Shown here: positions 50,378 to 57,552 of the stretch, piece after piece
Numbering within the stretch: the first letter of the stretch is position 1
Layout of the letters: each line of letters starts with the position of its first letter
Origin: Bacteroidota bacterium
Lineage (GTDB): Bacteria; Bacteroidota; Bacteroidia; Palsa-948
Assembly (NCBI GenBank): GCA_016213405.1
Contig: JACRAM010000078.1
Location: forward strand, 1 to 58,962
DNA length: 58,962 nucleotides
Reading direction: 5' to 3'
Notes under the pieces: generated by a model
Databases searched by the model: none
Told to the model about the DNA's origin: nothing
Seen by the model: the letters and a program-made list of their open reading frames with translations, nothing else
Made by a program: the position numbers and the translations under genes

Positions 50378-51820
50378 TTAGAATTTAAATCCCAATGTCA
50401 TCAACACGCTTGAACTTGTTGATTCGTTCACCGAAGGGCTGGTGATAGTGGCATCATAGAAATAATAATTATCTCTTGATTGCGAAAGAACATAAGCAAA
50501 ATCAAGAAAGAAGTTTTCTTCTCGGAAACCAATTCCCGCTGAATAATCAATGCGCGAACCATCGTTGCCTACACCTTTTTTGAACGGACTGGTGTAGTAG
50601 GCAACACCTCCTCGGATGCTCAGCGGAGCTAGTTTCCATTCTGTTCCGAAACGGATGTTGCTGCCTTCCATATATTTTTCACGGATGGCTTTGTTTTCAT
50701 TGATGTATTTATATTTATCGGAACGGAGCGTTGCTGAAGGATAGTCCACAAACTCATAGTCTGCGCCAATCAACCCGATTTTTTTAATCACGAATCCAAT
50801 GCTTCCGATGGTGCGCATGGGAGTTACAAGAGAATAATCATACAATCCCGTTGGTGATTCGGCAGTATAAGAACCAGAAGTGAAATTTGTTTTCATATCG
50901 CTGCTCCAGTCATCGTGCATTTCAAAATAAGATGGGGAATGAAGCGCGCCTCCTATACGAACCCAATCAATGGGTTTGTAAATCATTCCGAACTTGAAAT
51001 TAAAACCAACGCCTGTTGTGCGAGAATCCTGATTCAGTTCAAAAGATTGAAACCCATTCAACGCAGTGCTATCGCCTTTTTCCATGTAAGTAGATTGTTC
51101 CTGATAGCGGATATGCGGAATTCCAATCGTTGCGCCAAGAAAAAGTTTGTCACTATAATTTCCTCCAAGCGTGAAAATTGTTTCGCCCATGGAACCGCTT
51201 GTAGTAACTGCTTTGCTCTGCTCTTCTCCGCTGCTTCCCTGAAAGTGGTGCCAATAATTTCCAAGAGTATCTCCCCATATGGCATTTGAATTCAGCGCCA
51301 GCTGCGTTCCGAACTGATCCATAGCACTGGTATCACCGCCAACACCCATTGCATCAGATACATAAAGGTCAAGCAATGAGTTGTTGGAATTTTTTCCGGT
51401 CATTGAAATCCGGTTGTTGAAATTGTTCAACCGGTTGTACCCGAACCCGAACATCACTCCTTTCCATGCATTTTTTGTTTCAGGTTCATAATAAGCAAGA
51501 ACAATTCCGGCATTGCTGAAGTTCACATTGTATTTGTAATCATCCAGTGAATTGCCTTTGAAGTCGGAAGTTGTTTTTTGGTTGAAGAACGAGGGCGTGA
51601 AAGTAAATTCGCTTCTTCTATAAATTGCGATGCCAGCCGGATTAATAGACAGCACTGAAAAATCTCCGCCCAATGCTCCGAAAGCGCCCGCCATGGATGT
51701 GAAGCGTGCTGTTCCTCCGTATTGATGCTGGGAATATCTCAGCGCGTCAATTTCGTTCTGGGAAAAACTGAGTGCTGATAACAACACCCCTCCCACGGCA
51801 AGCATGAATTTATTTTTCAT
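50378..51820 (-). CDS. OmpP1/FadL-family outer-membrane porin
   Basis: A 480-residue barrel. Signal peptide ends ALSFSQ (about residue 21). The N-terminal motif SMAGAFGALGGDFSVLSINP with PAGIAIYRRSEFTF is the FadL/OmpP1 hallmark, and the protein ends in a barrel strand (SSSVLMTLGFKF). FadL proteins pass hydrophobic compounds across the outer membrane; the substrate here is unknown. It begins 35 bases after the Tyr/Gly-rich lipoprotein gene and is likely co-transcribed with it. Confidence 0.8.
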   Translation of the reverse strand: MKNKFMLAVGGVLLSALSFSQNEIDALRYSQHQYGGTARFTSMAGAFGALGGDFSVLSINPAGIAIYRRSEFTFTPSFFNQKTTSDFKGNSLDDYKYNVNFSNAGIVLAYYEPETKNAWKGVMFGFGYNRLNNFNNRISMTGKNSNNSLLDLYVSDAMGVGGDTSAMDQFGTQLALNSNAIWGDTLGNYWHHFQGSSGEEQSKAVTTSGSMGETIFTLGGNYSDKLFLGATIGIPHIRYQEQSTYMEKGDSTALNGFQSFELNQDSRTTGVGFNFKFGMIYKPIDWVRIGGALHSPSYFEMHDDWSSDMKTNFTSGSYTAESPTGLYDYSLVTPMRTIGSIGFVIKKIGLIGADYEFVDYPSATLRSDKYKYINENKAIREKYMEGSNIRFGTEWKLAPLSIRGGVAYYTSPFKKGVGNDGSRIDYSAGIGFREENFFLDFAYVLSQSRDNYYFYDATITSPSVNESTSSSVLMTLGFKF

Positions 51821-51855
51821 ATGCTTAGTTTTTTTGATTTCTGTATTAAGAACTT

Positions 51856-53583
51856 TTATCTGTGTTTGAATCCGCCTGATGAACCACCTGATGGTTTTGA
51901 AGAGCCGCCAGAACTATGGCTGCTGCTGCCACCACCACTGCTTCCGCCTGAAGATTTTGGAGCGCTGAAGTTTTTCGGAGCATCATAGCTTTTAGGCGTG
52001 CTGTAGTTGTTGTTCTTTGGAGTATCATAGTTCTTTGGAGTGCTATAGTTTTTAGGGGTGTCATAAGTCTTTGGGGTGTCATAACTTTTCGGAGCATCGT
52101 ATGACTTGGGTGTATCATAATTCTTGGGTGCATCATATGATTTCGGAGTGTCGTAGCTCTTTGGCACATCATAACTCTTCGGTGTATCATACGATTTAGG
52201 AGTATCATAATTCTTAGGCGTATCGTACGATTTTGGAGTGTCATAATTCTTTGGTGCATCATAACTCTTTGGCGTGCTGTAGGTGTTTGGGTTCATGGGG
52301 CGCGGATCGCTGGTAGAAGAGTTTCCTGAAGTATTGCCTTTCCCGCCAGTTGTTGTATTTGTCGGAACAGGAAGGTTGTTTAAGTTAGAGTTGTTGATTG
52401 AAGTTCCTGAATTATGCCCAACGGTTCCGCCACTTACTGCCGTAGGCAATGTGTTGCTATAGGAATCAGGATTACTATGCCCGACCACTCCACCGCTAAC
52501 TGCTGTGGGTAAAGTATTCGCATTCGGATTTCCTGAAACAGAAGCTCCATTATGTCCAACTGTTCCACCGCTTACTGCTGTAGGGAAAGTGTTAGGGTTA
52601 GGATTTTCTGTAACAGAAGAATTGTGACCAACCGTTCCTCCGCTTATTGCAGTAGGATTAACATTTGGATTCATAGGGCGCGGAGGAGACATTCCACCGG
52701 TAGTTGTAGGATAATGCACGGGCGTGAATCCTGTTTCCATAGCTATTGCGTTCTCAAATTTTATTCCGTGCGGAGTGGTTGCATTTCCATTTGAATAGGT
52801 GTTGCTTGTATGCGGACCATAATAATATCCGCTGTTGTCGTAACTGTTGTAGTAATAATTGTTCGCCTGTCCATTATAGTATCCGTCATTGTAGCCGTTC
52901 CAGTAACCATCCCAGTAGCCGTTGTTGTATCCGTTATTGTATCCCCAGCCATAACCATGACCATAGCCCCAGCCGTTTCCGCACCAGCCGCCATCATTAT
53001 AACCCCAGCCGTGGTTCCATCCCCAGCCGCAACCGCCATATCCCCATCCGCCACCGTAATTCCATCCATTGTAACAATAGGATTGAGGATAATAGTTGTA
53101 AGAATAATAGCTGGGTCCCCACCATGGATAGCCGAGATAAACACTCAGTCCCCACTGAAAAGGATTTCCGGAATACCAGTAAGAGTTAGTATAATAATTA
53201 TCGTAATAACCATAATTGGAAACAGGGTGATAAAATCTTCTCATGCGTGTTGCATATTCGTAATCATAATAATCATCTGAATTAAAATCGCTGTCGTAAT
53301 ATTTGTTGGTGATGTAGGTGTTGCCCTTTTCATCCTGTTCCACAGCCGTGCTGTTGGGCTGCCTTTCTTCCTGAGAAGTATATTGATTGGGATCCGAAGT
53401 TTTTTGTTCGGGAGGTGCAACAACAGTAGTTGTGTTTTTGTTTTCACTTACCGTTTGTGTTTGCACGGGTTTATCCTTTGCAGATGCATACACATCATCG
53501 CTGTAAGTGCTTGCAGTTTGCTGCATGGAAGAACAGCTGCTTAAAAGAGCTGTTGCAACGAAGAGATTGATTAAAGTTTTCAT
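51856..53583 (-). CDS. Tyr/Gly-rich lipoprotein with YDTPK hexapeptide repeats
   Basis: A 575-residue envelope protein built of low-complexity segments. A lipobox LLSSCSS (Cys17) is followed by a charged linker, then about residues 120-260 rich in Tyr, Gly, Asn and Trp. Next come four imperfect copies of a 25-residue unit centred on PTAVSGGTVGHN, then about 18 copies of the hexapeptide YDTPK(S/N), and a Ser/Gly tail. No catalytic domain is seen. The make-up suggests an extended, possibly surface or matrix-like protein. It has a strong promoter and precedes the FadL-like gene. Confidence 0.75.
   Translation of the reverse strand: MKTLINLFVATALLSSCSSMQQTASTYSDDVYASAKDKPVQTQTVSENKNTTTVVAPPEQKTSDPNQYTSQEERQPNSTAVEQDEKGNTYITNKYYDSDFNSDDYYDYEYATRMRRFYHPVSNYGYYDNYYTNSYWYSGNPFQWGLSVYLGYPWWGPSYYSYNYYPQSYCYNGWNYGGGWGYGGCGWGWNHGWGYNDGGWCGNGWGYGHGYGWGYNNGYNNGYWDGYWNGYNDGYYNGQANNYYYNSYDNSGYYYGPHTSNTYSNGNATTPHGIKFENAIAMETGFTPVHYPTTTGGMSPPRPMNPNVNPTAISGGTVGHNSSVTENPNPNTFPTAVSGGTVGHNGASVSGNPNANTLPTAVSGGVVGHSNPDSYSNTLPTAVSGGTVGHNSGTSINNSNLNNLPVPTNTTTGGKGNTSGNSSTSDPRPMNPNTYSTPKSYDAPKNYDTPKSYDTPKNYDTPKSYDTPKSYDVPKSYDTPKSYDAPKNYDTPKSYDAPKSYDTPKTYDTPKNYSTPKNYDTPKNNNYSTPKSYDAPKNFSAPKSSGGSSGGGSSSHSSGGSSKPSGGSSGGFKHR
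51958..52284 (-). repeat. 18-bp tandem repeats encoding YDTPK(S/N)
   Basis: About 18 tandem 18-base units code for Tyr-Asp-Thr/Ala-Pro-Lys-Ser/Asn. Synonymous differences between units show that they are not all fresh copies, yet the period is strict except for one Asn-Asn insertion. Confidence 0.85.
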
Positions 53584-53615
53584 GATTCTTATTTTTTTAG
53601 TTTTGCGTCTGATTA

Positions 53616-53646
53616 CAAAGATACTTTATGATTTGGATTTTACAAA
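53616..53646 (-). promoter_or_regulatory. Consensus promoter of the repeat lipoprotein operon
   Basis: On the minus strand TTTG (53646-53643) and TATCTTTG (53623-53616) are separated by exactly 19 bases, the ideal Bacteroidota arrangement. It lies 32 bases upstream of the lipoprotein ATG. Confidence 0.75.
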
Positions 53647-53686
53647 CATCGTACCACAATTGTTAATTTCTGTTAATAAGCAATAA

Positions 53687-55162
53687 ATGGCTAAAGATTT
53701 ACCAAAAAGAAGCGAAAACTACTCCGAATGGTACAACCAGATCGTTATTAAAGCTGACCTGGCGGAGCATTCTGCCGTAAGGGGCTGCATGGTCATCAAG
53801 CCATACGGGTATGCAATTTGGGAAAAGATGCAGGCAGCACTTGATAAAATGTTCAAGGATACCGGACATGTGAATGCTTACTTTCCGTTGTTTGTTCCTA
53901 AAAGTTTTCTTGAAAAGGAAGAAGGCCATGCCGAAGGGTTTGCCAAAGAATGTGCGGTGGTTACGCATTATCGTTTGAAAGCAGACCCGGATCATAAAGG
54001 AAAACTGATTGTTGATAAAGACGCAAAACTGGAAGAAGAATTAATTGTGCGTCCCACTTCGGAAGCAATTATCTGGAATACGTATAAAGGATGGATTCAA
54101 TCCTACAGAGATTTGCCGCTACTGATAAATCAATGGGCGAATATTGTGCGGTGGGAAATGCGCACACGTTTGTTTTTGCGCACTACTGAATTTCTCTGGC
54201 AGGAAGGTCACACCGCACATGCCACAAGGGAAGAAGCAATCGTTGAAACAGAAAAAATGCTGGGGGTGTATGCTTTCTTCGCAGAAAATTTTTTAGCGCT
54301 TCCGGTTTTGAAAGGAGCGAAAACAGCGAATGAAAGATTCGCGGGCGCGCTGGAAACGTATTGCATTGAAGCGCTCATGCAGGATGGCAAAGCATTGCAG
54401 GCAGGCACTTCTCACTTTCTCGGTCAGAATTTTGCAAAAGCATTTGATGTAAAGTTCTCCAGCAAGGAAGGAAAACTAGATTATGTATGGGCAACTTCAT
54501 GGGGAGTTACCACACGGCTGATTGGCGCGCTTGTGATGGCGCATTCGGATGATGAAGGATTGGTGCTTCCTCCGAAACTTGCACCGATACAAGTGGCTAT
54601 CATTCCGATTTATAAAACAGAAGAAGAACTGAAAATGATTTCAGAAAAAGTATTGCAGATAAAAAAAGAACTTTTGGCAAAAGGGATTTCAGTGAAGTAT
54701 GACGACAGCGACAAGCGTTCGCCCGGCTGGAAGTTTGCGGAATATGAATTCAAAGGTGTGCCTGTAAGGATTGCGATTGGTCCGCGCGATATGCAGAACG
54801 GAACGGTTGAAGTGGCGCGCAGGGACACACGCGAGAAAATGGTGTTGCAGCAAACCGATCTTGTAAATAAAGTAGAACATTTGCTTGAAAATATTCAGAG
54901 CAATCTTTATCAGAAAGCGATTTCGTTCCGCGAGCAGAATACCATCAGCGTGGATACGTATGATGAATTTAAAAAAGCGGTGGAGAAAGGCGGATTCATT
55001 CTCGCGCACTGGGACGGCACTTCTGAAACCGAAGAAAAAATAAAAGAAGAAACCAAAGCCACCATCCGCTGCATTCCGCTTAACAATAAACAGGAAAGCG
55101 GCAAGTGTATTCTAACGGGAAAGCCATCATCACAAAGAGTGGTGTTTGCGGTGGCGTATTAA
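53687..55162 (+). CDS. proS: Prolyl-tRNA synthetase (ProS type 3)
   Basis: A 491-residue class II synthetase that charges tRNA-Pro. It is the shorter archaeal/eukaryal-like form without the editing insertion. Motifs include [54 protein letters not shown] and [14 protein letters not shown]. The C-terminal zinc-like domain ends [21 protein letters not shown]. It is divergent from the repeat lipoprotein gene and followed by a 21-base tandem repeat. Confidence 0.96.
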   Translation: MAKDLPKRSENYSEWYNQIVIKADLAEHSAVRGCMVIKPYGYAIWEKMQAALDKMFKDTGHVNAYFPLFVPKSFLEKEEGHAEGFAKECAVVTHYRLKADPDHKGKLIVDKDAKLEEELIVRPTSEAIIWNTYKGWIQSYRDLPLLINQWANIVRWEMRTRLFLRTTEFLWQEGHTAHATREEAIVETEKMLGVYAFFAENFLALPVLKGAKTANERFAGALETYCIEALMQDGKALQAGTSHFLGQNFAKAFDVKFSSKEGKLDYVWATSWGVTTRLIGALVMAHSDDEGLVLPPKLAPIQVAIIPIYKTEEELKMISEKVLQIKKELLAKGISVKYDDSDKRSPGWKFAEYEFKGVPVRIAIGPRDMQNGTVEVARRDTREKMVLQQTDLVNKVEHLLENIQSNLYQKAISFREQNTISVDTYDEFKKAVEKGGFILAHWDGTSETEEKIKEETKATIRCIPLNNKQESGKCILTGKPSSQRVVFAVAY

Positions 55163-55170
55163 AACAGGTT

Positions 55171-55250
55171 TGGGTTAGCCGTACTAATCATTGGGTTAGC
55201 CATTCTAACATCTGGGTTAAGCATCCGAAACAGTGGGTGTTTAAGGGGGA
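55171..55250 (+). repeat. 21-bp tandem repeats beginning TGGGTTAGCC
   Basis: Units starting TGGGTTA or TGGGTG begin at 55171, 55192, 55213 and 55234 with a 21-base period, right after the proS stop. Like the array at 588-734, the period equals seven codons. The rest of the 55251-55450 gap holds TGTTGAA words and CCTATACC/TTATACCC phrases, with no gene seen. Confidence 0.7.
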
Positions 55251-55450
55251 TGTCAAAGAGAGGGGCAAGGGAGATGTTTTTTCATGTAAAATCAACTGTT
55301 GAACACACGAAATCCCTTCCTTGTTGAAGACTCTAAATATCCTGTTGAAGCATGGTCATCCCCTATACCTTTATACCCTTATACCCCTATACCTTTGAAG
55401 ATGCTGCACCATTCGTATCATTTGTATATTAGTATCGCTAAATCAGAAAC

Positions 55451-56239
55451 ATGAGCAAATTAAAAATAGCAGATAAGATTTTTACTTCCCGCCTGTTCAC
55501 CGGCACCGGCAAGTTCGGTTCAAGCGCATTGATGGAAGAAGCCCTGCTCGCTTCCGGCTCAGAACTTGTTACGGTGGCGCTCAAGCGAATAGATACTTCA
55601 AAAGTTTCTAAAACTTTTGAAGTATACGAGGATGATATTCTGAAACATCTTTCTCATCCGCAATTCAATCTTCTGCCTAACACATCAGGAGTGCGTACTG
55701 CCCGCGAAGCAATTTTTGCCGCTCAGATGGCTCGCGAAGCATTAGAAACAAACTGGCTCAAATTAGAAATCCATCCAGACCCGAAATATTTATTGCCCGA
55801 CCCTATTGAAACTCTCAAAGCCGCAGAAGAATTAGTGAAACTCGGATTTATTGTTCTTCCTTATTGCAATGCAGATGCTGTGCTTTGCAAACGACTGGAA
55901 GAAGCCGGATGCGCTGCCGTGATGCCGCTCGGCTCTCCCATCGGAAGCAACAACGGCTTGCAGACAAAAGCAATGCTCGAAATAATTATTGCTCAAAGTA
56001 AAATTCCTGTAGTGATAGATGCCGGCATCGGAGCGCCTTCTCACGCTGCCGAAGCAATGGAAATGGGAGCAAGCGCTGTGTTGGTGAACACCGCCATTGC
56101 CGTTGCAAACGATCCCGTGCAAATGGGAATCGCTTTCAAACTTGCTGTAGAAGCCGGGAGAATGGCTTATGAATCAAAAATGGGAAACAGAAAAAAAACT
56201 GCAGAGGCAAGCAGTCCGCTTACCGCTTTTCTGGATTAA
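55451..56239 (+). CDS. thiG: Thiazole synthase
   Basis: A 262-residue barrel enzyme that forms the thiazole phosphate of thiamine. It shows [20 protein letters not shown], the Schiff-base Lys104 in [24 protein letters not shown] and [20 protein letters not shown]. After VALKRID the sequence [11 protein letters not shown] (about residues 49-59) interrupts the normal EDDILKHL region. It is coded entirely by a perfect palindrome (55593-55625) of the type that flanks the neighbouring transposase. No thiS, thiF, thiH, thiC or thiE is adjacent. Confidence 0.95.
   Translation: MSKLKIADKIFTSRLFTGTGKFGSSALMEEALLASGSELVTVALKRIDTSKVSKTFEVYEDDILKHLSHPQFNLLPNTSGVRTAREAIFAAQMAREALETNWLKLEIHPDPKYLLPDPIETLKAAEELVKLGFIVLPYCNADAVLCKRLEEAGCAAVMPLGSPIGSNNGLQTKAMLEIIIAQSKIPVVIDAGIGAPSHAAEAMEMGASAVLVNTAIAVANDPVQMGIAFKLAVEAGRMAYESKMGNRKKTAEASSPLTAFLD
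55593..55625. repeat. REP palindrome inside thiG
   Basis: ATACTTCAAAAGTTT (55593-55607) and AAACTTTTGAAGTAT (55611-55625) are exact inverted copies with a three-base loop. The 33-base unit keeps the thiG frame open. The arm matches the palindrome after the RAYT gene at 13 or more bases. Confidence 0.9.
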
Positions 56240-56243
56240 CCAC

Positions 56244-56278
56244 CAAACTACAAAAGTTTTCAAAACTTTTGTAGTTTG
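56244..56278. repeat. REP palindrome upstream of RAYT
   Basis: CAAACTACAAAAGTTTT (56244-56260) and AAAACTTTTGTAGTTTG (56262-56278) are exact inverted copies around one central C. It starts four bases after the thiG stop and 23 bases before the RAYT ATG. It shares the CAAAAGTT/AACTTTTG core with the other two copies. Confidence 0.9.
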
Positions 56279-56300
56279 TGCCTGCAAGCATACTTTAAAA

Positions 56301-56858
56301 ATGGAAGAAGAAAAATTTTACCATATTTTTAACAGGGGAAATAATCGAGAAAATATTTTTAAAGAAGAAGACAACTATTATTATTTCCTAAAACAATATG
56401 AAAAATATCTTTTAAATACTGTTGATACGTATGCGTATTGTTTAATGCCCAATCATTTTCATTTGCTGGTACAAATAAAAAAAATCGAAAACAAAACCTC
56501 AAAAGCTTTATCACGCCTAACTCCGGCAGAAAAGGCATTTAAAGATTTCTTCATCTCGTATGCTAAGAGTATAAATAAAAAATACGGACGCACAGGAAGT
56601 TTGTTTCAGTATAAGTTCAAGAGAAAAGAAATCAAGGACGAAATGTATTTAAAGAAGTTGATTTTATATATTCATCAGAATCCCGTAGCGGCTGGTTTTT
56701 GCGAACAGCTGCATGAATGGAAATTTTCCTCCTTTCATGCTCTTTTATCCGACTCTCCTACAAAACTCATGCGAAAAGAAGTTATAGATTGGTTCGAAGA
56801 CAAAGAAAATTTTATTTATTGTCATAAAAAATTAGTAGAGGTATATGAAGATTATTAA
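56301..56858 (+). CDS. REP-associated tyrosine transposase (RAYT, Y1_Tnp / IS200-like)
   Basis: A 185-residue single-strand DNA transposase of the HUH Y1 type. The metal-binding HUH motif is His52-Phe-His54 in MPNHFHLLVQI. The likely catalytic Tyr is Tyr87 in DFFISYAKSINKKYGRTGS, followed by the typical LFQYKFKRKEI and YIHQNPVAAGF. The ATG at 56301 is chosen because it begins the conserved FYHIFNRGNN; the in-frame extension to 56169 lies in thiG and the palindrome. It is bracketed by two palindromes, the hallmark of RAYT-REP systems. All key residues are intact. Confidence 0.92.
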   Translation: MEEEKFYHIFNRGNNRENIFKEEDNYYYFLKQYEKYLLNTVDTYAYCLMPNHFHLLVQIKKIENKTSKALSRLTPAEKAFKDFFISYAKSINKKYGRTGSLFQYKFKRKEIKDEMYLKKLILYIHQNPVAAGFCEQLHEWKFSSFHALLSDSPTKLMRKEVIDWFEDKENFIYCHKKLVEVYEDY

Positions 56859-56877
56859 AACACTTCAAAAGAAACAT

Positions 56878-56912
56878 CATACTTCAAAAGTTCTTAAAAC
56901 TTTTGAAGTATG
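56878..56912. repeat. REP palindrome downstream of RAYT
   Basis: CATACTTCAAAAGTT (56878-56892) and AACTTTTGAAGTATG (56898-56912) are exact inverted copies with a five-base loop. A half-copy, CACTTCAAAAG, lies at 56861-56871. The last three bases are the ATG of the next gene. Confidence 0.9.
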
Positions 56913-57545
56913 AAAATTCAGAGTTTCGCCTTTAATCCCTTTGAAGAAAATACATATATATTGTTTGACGAAACAAAAGAGTGCGTCATCATTGACCCCG
57001 GCTGCAGCAATCCATCCGAGCAGCAAGAGATTGCTCAGTTTATCAAAGATGAAAATCTGAAACCCGTAAAACTCCTCAACACCCATTGCCATGTTGACCA
57101 TGTGTTAGGAAATGCGTTCATCGCGAAAAAATATAATCTTCAGCTTGAAATTCATAAAGGAGATTTAGAAATACTTCATTCTCTTCCGCAGGTGTCGCAT
57201 CTCTACGGATTGAATGCGGATGAATCCGTTGAGCCCTCTGTTTTTCTGAACGAAGGAGACAAAATAAAATTCGGAAATTCAGTTCTTGATATTCTTTTTA
57301 TTCCCGGACATTCCCCGGGAAGTATCTGCTTTGTTTCACACACTGATAAATTCATCATCGGTGGTGATGTGCTTTTCTACGGAAGCATCGGCAGAACAGA
57401 TTTGCCGGGCGGTGACCACGAAGCGCTCATCTCAAATATAAAAACAAAACTTTTTTTGCTTGACGATGACTTTACTGTTTTCACAGGGCATGGCAACGAA
57501 ACTACTATTGGCTTTGAGAAGAAGAACAATCCTTTTTTAATTTAG
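56910..57545 (+). CDS. Metallo-beta-lactamase fold hydrolase (glyoxalase II-like)
   Basis: A 211-residue MBL-fold hydrolase. Zinc ligands are in HCHVDH (His59, His61, Asp63, His64), IPGHSPGSICF, GGDVLFYGSIGRTD and the late FTGHGNETTIG. It belongs to the YcbL/glyoxalase II-like group, which hydrolyses thioesters such as S-lactoylglutathione or related thiols; substrate unproven. Its ATG is the outer edge of the REP palindrome, so initiation could be affected by that hairpin. Confidence 0.9.
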   Translation: MKIQSFAFNPFEENTYILFDETKECVIIDPGCSNPSEQQEIAQFIKDENLKPVKLLNTHCHVDHVLGNAFIAKKYNLQLEIHKGDLEILHSLPQVSHLYGLNADESVEPSVFLNEGDKIKFGNSVLDILFIPGHSPGSICFVSHTDKFIIGGDVLFYGSIGRTDLPGGDHEALISNIKTKLFLLDDDFTVFTGHGNETTIGFEKKNNPFLI

Positions 57546-57552
57546 CAGTCTC

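Noticed and set aside
51958-52284. Regular repeats that might suggest a CRISPR array
   Set aside because: The repeats are contiguous coding units without spacers; they encode YDTPK hexapeptides. No cas gene is present in the window.
55105-55302. Open frame overlapping the end of proS and the TGGGTTAG array
   Set aside because: It overlaps proS in another frame and continues through repeats; no domain or start signal supports it.
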